From Effrenium voratum (lineage: Eukaryota; Sar; Dinophyceae; Suessiales; Symbiodiniaceae), in the NCBI GenBank assembly GCA_963377175.1, contig CAUJNA010003299.1:212501-276500 (forward strand): a stretch of DNA of 64,000 nucleotides. Direction: 5' to 3'. Position numbers and translations under genes: made by a program. Below are positions 33,460-45,300 of this stretch, piece after piece. The notes under the pieces are model-generated. The model had not been told where the DNA came from, ran no database searches, and saw only the letters and a program-made list of their open reading frames with translations. Position 1 is the first letter of the stretch. Each line of letters opens with the position of its first letter.

Positions 33460-36400
33460 ATGGATGAAGTCCAAGGCGGGCGTGGGCGCCTCTGTTCGCG
33501 TGAGACTTTGGGTCAAGGGCGCGAAGCCCAGGTGGACGTAGTCAGAGGCCAAAGCCGCGGAGTCCGTGTGGGCCGGAGACCGCAGGGACGGCAAGGGGTC
33601 CAGATGCAGGAGGTCCGTGGCCAGGGCCGCGAAGCCGAGGCGAGACATCTGCCGCAAGGAAGGCGAAAGCTCCAAGAGCGCGTGGTCCAGGGCTGACGTG
33701 CTGAGGCCTAGCCTGGCGATGCCGAAGATGGGAAAGGCGGAGGCGCAGCGGGCGAAGGAATGTGGCAACGAGATTGAGCCGGGCTGCAACATGTCCAAAG
33801 CGGAAGTGGAAAGGCCTAAGCAAGTGGAGCTGTGCAGAGAAGGAGCCGAACCGAAGTGCGCAAGGTCAGGGGTTGGAGGCGTCAGGCCTGGCCGAGCTTG
33901 GCCGAAGATGAAGGAGGAGGGGCCAAATCGAGCGAAGCTTCGCAGAAACAAGGCCGCGTCCAAGTGCAGGAAGTCCAGGACTGGAACTGCCAGGCCCAAT
34001 CGAACAAAAGACCGAACGGGCAGCAAGGGGCCCGTATGCACATGATCCGGCATCAGCAGCAGCAGGCCCGTGCGAGCAAGGCTCCGGAGCAACAGGATGG
34101 AGCCTAAACGCAGAAAGTCCAACACCGAAGTAGCCGAGTCCATGTGGAAGCGGCTTTGCGAGGAGGGCGTTGGGCCCAGGCGAAGAAAGTCCAGCGTCAA
34201 GGCCGCCGGACCGGGGGTGGCGGGACTGCGCAGTGGTGGAGCGAAGCCCGTCTGCACGTGGTCCAAAGTGGGCGGAAGCGATCCCAATAGAGCGCGCCCA
34301 CAGGTTGAGGACCTTGGGTCTGTGCGGGAGGAGCCGCGCAAGAGCAGCAACAGGCCCAAGGAGGCGAGGTCCGTTGCGGACAACATGCTGCCGAGCCGAT
34401 TCTTGCCAAAGGGCGGCAAGGCCGAGCCGAAGCGAGCAGAGCTGCGCGAGAGCGGCGTGAAGCCTGAATGCAAAGAGTCCATGGCTAACATCGCCAGGCC
34501 TGGACGAGCGGAGCTTTGGAGCGACGGCATGGGGCCTGAAAAGCCGTATTCTAAGGCAAACAGCGGGCTCGCAAGCTTCAAGTGTCCGAAGGTCAAAAAG
34601 GTGGACCCCAACTGCGAGGAGGACCGGGGCAGCAACAACAAGCCCAAATGCAAGGAGTCCAGGGCCGATACTTGCGGCCCCAACCGCCCCATGCTCCTCA
34701 ACAACGGAAGCGGGCCACAGTGTATGTGCTCCAAGGTCAGTACCGAGGCCTCCGTTTTCGTCATGCCGAACGCCAGAAAGGTGGGTCCCGAGCATGCAAG
34801 GCTGCGCAGCAAGGGCGAAGGCCCCGAGTGCAGAAGGTCGGGCGCGAAGAAGGCCAGCCCCAGCCGCGCGGGGCTTTGCGCAGGCGGTGAGAGCCCCAGA
34901 TCCACGAGATCCGGAGGCGGCGTGCTCAAGCCCATCCGCACAAGGGCCATGGCCGGCGGCGGAACACCCGGGCGCCCGTGAGACCTCGCCGGCGTCGTCA
35001 GGTCTGGGCGCAGGAAGTCCGAGATCAAGGCTGGAGAGCCGAGGCGCGAATGGCTTCTCGCCAAAAGAGAGAAGCCCGAGTGAGCGCAGGCGGGGATCAA
35101 AAGCGACAAGCCCAGCCAAGCCAAGCTCCGCAGAAACACCGGCAGCCCCGTGTGAAGGAAGTCTGGCACAGAAACTGCAGGGTCTGGGCAGGCATGGCTT
35201 TGAGTGGGCAACACGAGCCCAGGATGCAGGAGGTCCGACACCAGCATAGCCAAGCCGAGTTGTGCGGAACTCCGCATCAGCGGAGAGCTTCCCAGAAGCA
35301 CATAGTCCAGCAGTGGCAAGGGTAAGCCGCAGCGCGTGACTGTGGGCACCGGGAAGGGCGGTTCTAAGCATCCAAAGCTTTGCAGCAGCATAGTCAGCCC
35401 AGGGTAGGTGAGGTCTGAAGCAGACAGCGACACCTCCAGCCGCACGGTTGGGAATGGTGAAAGGAAGAATCCCATGCGTCCAGGGCTGCGGAGCGGCAGA
35501 GAGGGCCCGGGATGCAAAAAGTCTGGCGCCGGCATGGCCGGCCCCAAGCCGTGGCGGCTGTGCGAGGACGAGGACAGCCCCAACTGCACAAAGTCCAAGG
35601 TCGGCAAGCTGGGACCCGGATTCACGCCCTTGAGCGCCAAAAGTGAGAACCCGATACGTACGCGGCTCCTGGTGGGTGGTGTAGGGTCCGGCTGCAGAAG
35701 GTCAGGCGACGACATCGCCGGGCCCAAGCGCACGAAGCTGCGCGCCGAAGCCGGGGAGCCGGGACAGGCGTGGTCTGAGGGCAGCATGGGCGAGCCGAAG
35801 CGAGAGATGGCCATGGCCGGAGAGGCCGGCTCAGGCCGCGCGAGGCTTTGGAGCAACGAGGTGAAGCCCGAGCGCAAAGGGTCCAAAGCCAGCGCCGCGA
35901 AACCCAGGCGTGCCATGGACTGCAGCGGCGGCGATGGCGCAAGCAGCACAAGGTCCAGAACCAGCGGAATGGGGCCCGTGCGGCCCATGCCGGAGGCAGG
36001 AGGCGCTGATTCTGGCCGGATGTGGTGCCTCAAGAGCATAGTTGGGCCCAGCCTCAGATAATCCAGGCATAACATAGTCAAAGCAAGCTGAGTGGGGCTT
36101 CGCACCAAGGGGGCTGGCCCTGAGAGGCTGTGGTCGAGAACCGGCATGATTGGGTCGAGGCAACCAATGCCGAACGAAGGAAAGGACGCACCAGCGCGAG
36201 CGAGCATGCGCAGAGGCAGGTTGGGATCAAAGCTGGCGAAGCTTCGAGCAGGCAACATGGGTCCCAGATGCAGGAAGTCAAGGGCCAGCATGACGAGCCC
36301 TGGCTGCGCCGTGCTTTGCAACAGCATCAAGGAATCTGCGAGGACGTAGTCCGGCAGAGGCAAAGACAGTTCCAATCTGGTGCACTGGAAGCAGGACATA

Positions 36401-38752
36401 ACAAATCCCATTTGCCCCAGCGACCTGAGCAGCAACGCAAGCCCGAGATGTGTGGAGTCAGACACCGGAGAAAACGACCCAAACCGAGTCCTCGCCACAG
36501 TCGAGGACAGAGGGCCCAAGCACACGAGGCCGTGCGTTGGCAGAGATGGGCCCGAGTGGAGGAGATCCAATACCAAGGTCGAGCTGTCAGAGTGTGCGAC
36601 CGAGCGCAAGGGCGACAAAAAGCCAAAGAGGGCATGGTCTGGCAAGGACGTCGTCAGGCCAAACCTGCTGCGTCCCATCGCAAAAAGAGCCGAGCCCATG
36701 TGATCAGACTGCCTCAAGGGAAGCGTCGGCTCTGAGTGCAGAGGGTCCAAAGTCAAAAGCGCCAAACCCGTGCGCAAGCGGCTCCTAGTGGAAGTCGCCG
36801 ATCCCATGACAACGAAATCAAAGACAGAAAGCGACGAGGCCGTGCGCGCCACGGCGCATGACAAGGAGGCAGAGCCTGCACAAGAGAAGCTGCGGGGTGG
36901 CAAGGGGGAGCCAAAGCTGGCGAAGCTATGCGCTGCCAAAGTGGGCTCGGGGTGCGTGAAGTCCGTTGCTGGCAAAAAAGCACCTAAGCTGTTCCTCATG
37001 ATTGCCAACAACAACAGGTCCGGTCGATTGTAGCCTCGCACCAACGAAGATGCCTCCAAGTGCAAAGAGTCCGGTGCCGGCATCGCCGGCCCAAAGCGTG
37101 CACGGCTGCGGGGCGGCAATGGGGACTCGAACTGCACAAGGTCTAGGGCCGGTGGCGGAGGTTCAAAACGGGACACGCCCATCGACGGCAGCGCCGGCCC
37201 TGCCCGAGCGGAACTTCGCGTGGGCAAAGTGCTGCCAGGTTTCAAGGGGTCCAAAGCCAGCGGCGCAGGGCCCAGCCGTGCCGTGCTACGGGTCAAGGGC
37301 GACAAGTCCAGGAGGGCACAGTCCAAGAGCAGCGCTGAAAGGCCCAGGCGGAACATGCCGCACACAGGGGAGGGCGAACCCGTTCACTGGATGCCTTGCG
37401 AAGAGAGTGTGGGGCCCAAATGCAGGAAGTCCAAGACCAAAACCGCTGGGTCGAGCCTACTGCAGCTCCGCGGCGACATGGGGGAGCCAAGGGTCGTGAA
37501 GTCCAAAGTCAACAGCAAGGAGCCCAGGCGCATGATGCTGAAGATTGGGTAGGCGCTGCCACACCGAGCAGGCATCCGCAGTGGCGCCGCCAGGCCGAAG
37601 CTGGAGAAGCTCCTTACCGGCAAAGTGAGGCCTGGAGTGAGGTGATCCAAAATTGGCATGGAGGAGCCCAGGCGGCAGAGGCTTTGAGGCAACGATGAAA
37701 GCTCTGGCGTGGTGTGGTCCAGGACCGACAGACTCAAACCCATCCGGCAGCAACTCAAAACCGAGGAGCTGGGTCCAAGGTGCACAAAGCTCCTGGGCGG
37801 TGGAGTGGGCTCAAGGTGCAGGTGGTCAGGTGTGGACAGCGCAGGGCCGAGCCAACTGGCGCCTTGCAACGCCAAGGTGGGTCCTGGCGTGGTGTAGTCC
37901 GGCACCACCAGCGAAGCGCCCAACATGGAGCGGCTGAAGGGGGAGGAGGGGAGGCCCACGCGCCCGAAGGCCCTGCACGAAACGGACACTCCCGGCTTCA
38001 AGTAGTCCGGTGCCGACGTGGGCGCGCCCATCCGCACAAAGGACCGCAAGGACGACGAGGCGCCGAAGCGAACGCCGTCCAAGGCCAACGCAGCCGCACC
38101 GAGCTGCGCCGAGCTTCTCGAGGGCGACGGGCTCCCCGGGCAGCAGCTGTCCGGCAGAGGCGTGGAAAACCCCAGCCGCGTCTTGCCGGGGGTAGGCGTA
38201 AGCGCACCGATGCGTGCAACGCTACGCGCCGAAGGAAGAAAACCCAAATGCAAAAAGTCCAAAATAGATGCTGCAAGCCCCGTGAGCGCGAAGGAGCGGG
38301 CTAAAAGTGGGAGGCCCAACTGCAGGAAGTCCAGGGTCAAAGCCAAAGCGCCCAGATGGCAGAAGCTCCGCGACAAAACCGCCAAGCCCGGCTGCGCAGG
38401 GTCCAGCAAGGGCAACAAAAGCCCGGAGCTCACCTTGGCTACGAGAGGAAACAAGGAACCAAGACGGCCCCAGTTGCGCAGAGGCGAAGACAGGCCTAAA
38501 CTCAAGAAGTCGGAGACGAACAAGAAGCTGCCCGACCTGCTGAAGCTTCGTGGCGGCATCAAAAAGCTGAGACTCACAGGGTCCAAGACCGACGACGTCG
38601 GGTCTGGTCGGCTCTTGCCCAAGACCAAGGGCGAAACCTCCGGGCGAGCGAAGCTGCGAGTGGGCAGCAAGAGCCCTGAGAACAAAAGGTCCAGCGCCAA
38701 GAGCGCACTGCCCACGCATGCAGGGCTCTGCGCAAGAGGCGGAAAGCCCAGC
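33460..38752 (-). CDS. Repeat protein, mega-exon 6
   Basis: This 5293-nt exon holds about 147 units. It begins with G (completing Gln-12) and then LGFPPLAQSPAC. It ends with DFIH, position 12, at a GC donor. A TGA at 37384-37386 interrupts it; the frame and register continue on both sides. The apparent open frame upstream to 38913 has a hydrophobic stretch, but it is intronic and out of repeat character, so I do not take it as a membrane anchor. Units here are almost all 12 residues; the 14-residue variant is rare or absent. Confidence 0.85.
37384..37386 (-). other. In-frame TGA inside mega-exon 6
   Basis: The unit LGPTLSSQGIQ is followed by TGA at position 12 and then by TGSPSPVCGMFR. This is the same repeat position as the TGA at 61413-61415, and both follow an SSQ at positions 6-8. 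CGA to TGA is the simplest origin. Confidence 0.85.
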
Positions 38753-40112
38753 CTCGGATCGAGGCAAATTCCGGCCAAAGCGCTCGACGTGGGGTTCCTT
38801 TGGGCTTCCTTGCAAACCAACACCCCAAAGCGGACCCATATCAGAAAAACACACACACCAAAATAGAAACCAAAGTCAAAGGGATACCTAACCCTATAAG
38901 GATCCACTTGCAAAACTGCCTAAGGATCCGCTGCAAAGCTGCATGTCAACTGAACAAGGGCTCCCGCTTTGCGCACAAAAATACGAACTCCCAATACGGA
39001 GCTTGGATCCGGTCAGGGGAAGCCTGGTCTCAATGCTCCAGGGTTCCAGGTTCCTTGAGCCACCCACCTGAAGGGGCTTCCCCCATCACGAGACAACTGA
39101 TGTTAATGGGTCCAGTTGGGGCGCCCGTTACCTTGGGGGTGGCGGGGATCGATGCAGGTTCAACCACATGCTTAGACTGTTCAGACAGAGGCCAGAGATT
39201 TGACACCTTCCTGGACCCTCAAACCAGCCTATTGGAAAGAAAAACCACGCTATGATTTTCGGCTCAAGTTTCCTTTTACTTGGTTTCCAATTACTCCCAA
39301 CCACTGCACAAGGAAACATGACCTCCACAATCAATGCGGCCCCGCTCAGGGTGGCAACATGTTCCTTGCACAGCGGGTACAGGGATCTCCTCAAAAGTGG
39401 CAGAGTTCAATGGAACCCTGGGTTGTATGGTGGCCTCATGTGCCTTCAGCTTGGTTTGGAGACTGTCAGACAAGGGCGCGGGCCTCAGTTCTCCATAGCA
39501 TGTTGTAGCAACCAGCAAACACCTGGATTCATGCTGCTATGCTGTTGATAGTGAGCGAACACATGAATTTTGCAGTTCAGCCAGAGAATCTGGCAAAGAA
39601 TGGGTCTAGTCTTGCGCGAGGCTCACTTGCAAGGAAGAAGACTCCTATCATTGTCTATTTCTTGAGAAGGACGACGATCCCCAACCCAGAGTAAGCAGAT
39701 CTCTCTGCATTCCCTGAGTGCTCTGTCCAGGCATTCCCGCGCTCTGTCCTCTAGAACTTTTGCATGATACCTTCAAACTTGCTATGGCGCAATGGGTCGC
39801 TTACCTTTTGATGGTTGAGAGCGAAGCGTCTTTCGGTGCATCTACGAGTTGGAACCTTTGGAGCCGCAGGTACAGAAGAGTTCTTTCAGCTTGAGTGCAA
39901 GCCACGTACATCGGGCTTCTTCCACTCAAGCCATTCGACTCTTTGAGATCACCATTTGGGTCTGTCTCAAGATAGAAATAGCCCCCCAGGTCGGTTTTAC
40001 CTGTCCACCCCAAGAAAAACGGTGTCTTTTTTGTCCTTCCCGCCCCGTGTGCGGCTCGCTCCCGGCCCCTCCCGTCCCGTCCCGTCGGCTTTCTTTCCCT
40101 CGGCCGCGGGGC
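38753..40112 (-). other. Intron 5 (GC-AG, 1360 nt)
   Basis: The donor is GC and the acceptor CCGAG. The stretch near the acceptor (38780-38830) resembles the intron family that carries TTCCTTTG..AAACCAAC, seen also near 27310 and 25660. No other gene was recognised. Confidence 0.6.
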
Positions 40113-40220
40113 TGCACCGTGTCCGGCAAGGGTAGCGAGGCGCCCGGGTTCGTTTTCCCGGAGGCCGAGGACGCCGGGCCGAAGCGCGCGAAGCGCCGCG
40201 CCGGCGGCGCGCTGCCAAAG
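40113..40220 (-). CDS. Repeat protein, micro-exon 5
   Basis: Another exon of exactly 108 nt. It encodes FGSAPPARRFAR, FGPASSASGKTN and PGASLPLPDTV(Q). The leading C completes Arg-12 and the trailing CA is completed by the next exon's G to give Gln-12. The donor is GC. It is GC-rich compared with its surroundings, as expected of coding sequence in this window. Confidence 0.78.
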
Positions 40221-40976
40221 CTCGCGGGATTCGTCGCCGGCCTCCGCGAGAGGCCGGGAGTGGAGGCGGAGCGGGGGCCGGGGATGGGAAAACGGGAGAA
40301 CGAACACCCCGGCTGAGAACCAAAAAACACGGGAGGAGTGGGTGAGTGGGAAAATAAAGACGAGCACATGTTGCCAACAGGTTTTAAAGAAAGGCTGCAG
40401 ATCCTTGAACCGACAAATAGCATTAAACGTTAGGCTGCTGATTTTATTGTTTTTGTGTGTGTGTTTTTGGGGGGAAACAGGAGGGTCTCTGGGAGCTTAA
40501 AAGCAGGGTTTCTCCCATTCCAGCTGTCAAAAAGGTAGACCTTTGGTTCGGAAACCAAAGACCCCAATACCAAATTTGAATGCTTGGCCAGTGTGGGGTC
40601 CTCAAGATCTGGGGAAATCAGCGTGATTGCAGTTTCCCTGCCGTATAGACCGAGGCATTCAAATGCTACCCTCAGAAAATGTCTTGCTCTTGCAGGTCTA
40701 AGGTCTCTTGCTCATGATACTTGGCCAGGTCCGCAAGGAGCCAAAAGGTAGAGGGTGCCGTGGTTTGATTACCCAAGCCTTAGACCCAGGGGTTGCTATT
40801 GTCCCGAGGAAAAACCCAAGTCTCCCTCGGGCGTGAAATAAGCAGCCAAGTACCTCCTTCTTCATTTCGGGCCATCTTTTAGCTTCGCCTGTTCAGCTGC
40901 CTTGAGTCACCGGTCAGGTTTCTCCCAAGAACGAGCCCCAGCCCGGGGCTGACCCCCCCTCCCGCGCGTTGCGTAC
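40221..40976 (-). other. Intron 4 (GT-AG, 756 nt)
   Basis: The donor is GTACGC and the acceptor GCGAG. The acceptor is the only one in the gene not followed by G. There is a short TG run near 40455. Otherwise nothing is recognised. Confidence 0.6.
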
Positions 40977-41084
40977 CGCGCGTACCGGGGCCCCCACACA
41001 GCGGGGCCAACTTGGGCATGGGACTGCAGAAAGGCTGAGGGCCCCAGGTGCAGGAAGTCCAAGGCCGGCATCGCCAAGCCCGAC
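40977..41084 (-). CDS. Repeat protein, micro-exon 4
   Basis: A 108-nt exon spans three units: SGLAMPALDFLH, LGPSAFLQSHAQ and the class C-like VGPAVWGPRYA(R). It begins with the G that completes Arg-12 of the previous exon, after the acceptor GTCAG. It ends CG before a GT donor (GTACGC). The next exon adds C to give CGC (Arg-12). Its length equals three 36-nt units. Confidence 0.78.
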
Positions 41085-42346
41085 CTGACGCCGAGAACTA
41101 TTCTGAGGCCCAAGGCCCTCAAAACAGCTCCTGAAAAAGAAAGACCGGGGGGGGCGGTCGCAGAAACATCTCCAAAGGTTTGGACAAGGTTCAGATGGGT
41201 TTGAGGTGGGATTCAGATTGGGTTAGGGTGGGATTCGCGTTGGTTTGGGGTGGGGGTTGTTCCGCAGAGTCAGAGGGTCGAAATGAGAAGGGGCCCTCAT
41301 TTTGGGGTCGAAGAACCGGGGCAAGGGGGGGTGGGGTCAAATTTAATTGTTCTAGTCTTCCCCACCGGGAAATGTAACCATAAATCCTTGGCAAAGTATC
41401 ATCAAGCACCAACCGAACAAGGGAATTTCATGAGAGGCACCTTCACTTTGATGACTTCCCAATGGAGATCTGCAGGGTCACCCCCAGCCCATTTCCATGT
41501 TTACGGGGCCTGGTGGGGATGGGCCGATTGACTTGTCACATGCCCAAACCAACCATCTGGCGAAGTGCTGAGCCAACGCCTGCGCGTGCGGCCGTGAGTA
41601 CTCACCCACCCCAAACCAATACCCCCTACTCAAAATACCCACTTGTTGGAAGGATATTTTTGGAACAACCCATGCTAAATGCTTCCTTTTCTCAGTCACA
41701 TCATACCTCAAAAGGCAAGCGGAGTGGCGGGGTACACCTTGCAGCGGTTCCCACAGCGACCTTCAAGAGGCCGAAACCATGTGGATCAAAAAGGAGCCCA
41801 ACTGTTCAGTCTTATTTCACCCGGTGGATCCATTTGATTACCTGTACTGGTAACCCAAGGGAACCACCCTCTCAGAGAGGAACCGTGCTGGTTACTTATT
41901 GTGGCCTGCCCGGGATCTGGGTCATCTTGTTTCATTCGGCCGCAGAGAGATGCCATTGGTGGTCCGCTACCCGTGGGACCATGAAGATCTGAGCCATAGG
42001 GAACACCCCTGTACTTTCAGAACTAATAGACAATGGCGGTTACCTGGGACGAAACACGGCTTGGACCCACTGGTTGTCTATAAACATGTAGGCCAGAGGG
42101 TACTGACGAGTCTTGTGGGGTACATGTCTCAAGCGCAAGGGCTCGAATATGGATTCTTAGAGGGCTCCTTGTTTGAGTGACCCAACCCTCCCCCCCCCCC
42201 GCGAACAAAACAAATGGTGATTTGCGACCCACCAAATTCAGTCCGATGAATCTCGGTTGATCTTTGCCGGGATGCAATTCACTGCCAGACCTTAAAGAAC
42301 ACATCGACGCCTGTGCCCCAGACTTCCGCATTTCCCCTCGCCCCGC
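41085..42346 (-). other. Intron 3 (GC-AG, 1262 nt)
   Basis: The donor is GC and the acceptor GTCAG. It holds a dispersed repeat copy at 41621-41706 shared with 32911-33025. No other gene was recognised; the open frame on the plus strand at 41462-41992 overlaps this repeat and has no recognisable domain. Confidence 0.65.
41621..41706 (+). repeat. Dispersed repeat family R9, copy 2
   Basis: It shares ACCCCCTA..., a CAAATA/CAAAATAC core, ATATnTTnTTTGG and the ending ACATCATACC with 32911-33025, in the same orientation. Both copies are intronic and clearly diverged. No coding capacity is evident. Confidence 0.55.
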
Positions 42347-45300
42347 CTTCCAAAGCTTTGCGCCGGCGCCGTGAAGCCCAATCTCAGAAGGTCCGAGACC
42401 AGCAGCGCCGCCTCCGCGCGCGCGTGGTTCCGCGCCGAGGGCGGCGGCTCCGAGTGCAGGAAGTCCGGGGCTGAGGCGGCGGAGCCCAGGCGCGCGTGGG
42501 AGCGCGGGGGCGGAAAAGGGCCCAGGTTCACCAGGTCCAAGACGGAAGCCGCGGAGCCCAGCCGTGCGAGCGAGCGCGAAGGCGGGAAGGAGCCCGGGTT
42601 CACGAAGTCCAAGGCGGATAAGGAAAGGCCCGACCTGGTGGCGGTGATGGCTGCGAGGGGAAAACCCGGTTGGGCAAGGCTGCGGGGGAACATGGGGGAT
42701 CCCAGGCATAGGAGATCAGGGGCCAACGGTGTCGGTCCAGCTTGTAAGGAGCTGTGAGGAGATGGTGGTGGGCCCGGAACAGCATAGTCCAACAGTGGCG
42801 GCAAGCTGCCGGGTCGGCTCGTGCCGGTGGCCAGCAGACTCGAGCCGAGGTGGATGAGGGCTTGCAGGGGCAGAGAGGGGCCCAAGGTCAAGAGGTCCAA
42901 CACCGAAACCGCCGGACCCGCGCAGCTAGGGGTGCGCAAAGAAGGGGAAGGCCCTGAGAAGACGTGGTCCAGAGTCGAGCTGGAGGAGTCAGTGCGCGAC
43001 AAGCTGGAGGTGGGCGGGTTTGGGCCAAAGTGGGTCATGGTGCGCGAAGATGGAGAGGGGTCTGGCTTCAGAGGGTCGAGCACTGGCACGGAGGCTTCGG
43101 CTTGCGCGGAGCTCTTGAGAAGCGTCATGGGACCCAAGTGCAAAGAGTCCGAAGCCAAAAGCGCCGAGCCCAAATGAGCAGAGCTCCGGAGAAGCGGAAA
43201 GGACCCTAATAGCACACTGTGGGTGACAGGTGGGGAGGACACAAAGCCCGTGCGAGACAAGCCCAAGGCCAACAGCATGGATCCTGCCCGTGTGAGGCTT
43301 TGCACCGGAAGTGCGGGCCCTGGACCTAAGGGATCAGATGCAGGAGGGGCTGGGTCAATGTGGGCGAAGGATTGTGGCGGCATCAGCAAACCAGGATGCA
43401 CGGAGTCAGGAACAGAAGGACTTAGGCTCATCCAGACAAGGCCCCTGGTTGGCAAAAGCAGCTCAAAGTGCACGCAGTCCAGCAGCAAAGGGGATGAGCC
43501 TGAACGCGTGGTGCCTGCAGCCGGCAACGGCAAATTTGGGCGAATGTGTTGCCTCAACGGCGGTGAGGGCCCGAACTGCACGGCGTCCGACAGCAACAGC
43601 GGGCTGCCAGGCCGGGCACGGGAGCGCGGAGGTGAAGCCGGGCCCAGCGTGGTGTGGGATGGAGCGGGCGGGGAAGGGCCCAAGCGCAGCATGCCGAAGA
43701 CTGGGCAGGTCGACCCACAGCATGCGAGTTGCCTCAACGGCAGCAAGGGCTCGGGATGCAGAGAGTCCAGGGTTGACAAAGGAGCTTCGAAGTGCGCCCG
43801 CCCTACCAGTGAGAACGAAGCGCCGATTCGCGCCGAGCCATGCAGGGACAGACAGGGGCCAAGCTGTAAAGAATCAAGAGTAAATGGCGACAAGCCCGCG
43901 CGTGAGGAGCTGCGGGCAAGCAGTGCCAAGCCCAAATTCAAGAAGTCCGAGGCTGAAGGCACTGCATCCAAGCAAGAGATGGACCTCAGAAGCATGAAGG
44001 AGCCTGAGTGCGTGTGGCTCAACGGAGGCAAGGGCACTCCAGGCCTCGCGCATGCAAAGACCAACAGCCCAGGTCCAGGCCAGGAGAAACTCCTCGCAGA
44101 CATCAACAAGCCCAACCTCAAGAAGTCCAGCACTGACGCGGCAGGTGCCGAGCACGTAGGGCTTTGCGGTAGTAGTGAGGCTCCGGGATGCACATATTCC
44201 AGCAGAAAGGGCGTGGAATCTGAGCGCGCCTCCCCAGGTGGCGACGTCGTAGGGCCCGGACGTGTGAGGCTGCGAATGGGCGTCAAGGCGCCTGGATGCA
44301 GAAAGTCCAACGCCAAAGCTGCAGGCCCGAGGCACGCCAGGCTCCGCGACGAGGGGGGCAAGCCGGGCATCACTGCGCCCGAGGGAAACAGCATCAGGTC
44401 TGAGCGCGTGGCACCCGAGGGCGGTGGCATTGGCTCCAGGCGGACAAGGTTGCGGGGTAAGGGCGTGGAGCCTGAGCGCAGGTGGTCAATGGCAAAAAGA
44501 GACGGGCCAAGTCGCACGGAGCTTCGGGTCAACGGAAAAGAGCCGAAGGCGGCCAGGTCAGGCACTGGAGTGGTTGAACCACAGCGCGTCAACGAGGAGG
44601 CAGGCGGCATCAGGCCGGGACGCCCCATACTGCGAGGCGACAGCGTGGGCTCGAGATGCAAGGGGTCCAACACAAACAAAGTGGATTCCAAGCGGCAGAA
44701 GCTCCGCGCCAACAGCAAGGCATCTGGGTGGGTGAAGTCAGTCGCAGGTAATGAGGAGAGGCTGCCAAAGCGCGCCATGCCGATCACTGATGGCATCAGC
44801 TCTGGATGATCATGGCTCCTGGGCAGCAAGGAGAGTCCCAGATGCGCCACGTCCAGCGCCAGAGGCATGCTTTCCATCCGCGCAACCCCACGGGGCGAGG
44901 TGGGGGCCTCGGGGTGCAGGGAGTCCAAAGCCAGCAGCGGCGGACCCAGGGTGACCCGCCCAGCCGCCGAAGTCGCCACACCGAGGCGCACGGAGCTCCG
45001 GGGCAGCAGCGAAAGTTCTGGGCGCAAGTAGTCCAAGGCCGAGGCCGCGACACCAACTCGAGCAGAGCTGCGAGTGGAAGGCGCGGGGCCCAGGTGCGAG
45101 ACGTCAGGCGCCACAAGTGCTGGGCCAAAGTATGAGGTGCTGCGCAAGGTCGAGGTAGAGCCTGACCTCAAATGATCCGGCACCGACGGCGTGGGCTCAG
45201 GCCGAGAGCTGGCCAAAGCCGGCGAGTTGGGGCCAAACCTGCAGGCGCTGCGCAAAAACAAAGAAGGACCAGGCCTCAAATGATCAAGGGCTGATAAGGA

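Noticed and set aside
38790..38913. Hydrophobic N-terminal stretch on the open frame upstream of exon 6
   Set aside because: It lies beyond the splice acceptor fixed by repeat register at 38752, so it is intronic and not a membrane anchor.
41560..41600. Minus-strand string ALAQHFAR resembling a class A unit
   Set aside because: There is no splice pair compatible with exons 3 and 4, which fit each other directly.
41462..41992. 176-codon plus-strand frame
   Set aside because: It overlaps a dispersed repeat and shows no domain. The similar stretch at 32911 reads differently, so there is no conserved protein.
43223..44809. 528-codon open frame on the plus strand, with others at 57763-58788, 21978-22850 and 6560-7273
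   Set aside because: They are antisense shadows of the repeat arrays. The 36-nt period and GC-rich codons keep the opposite strand free of stops, and the products are irregular Lys/Arg/Ser/Gly-rich strings.
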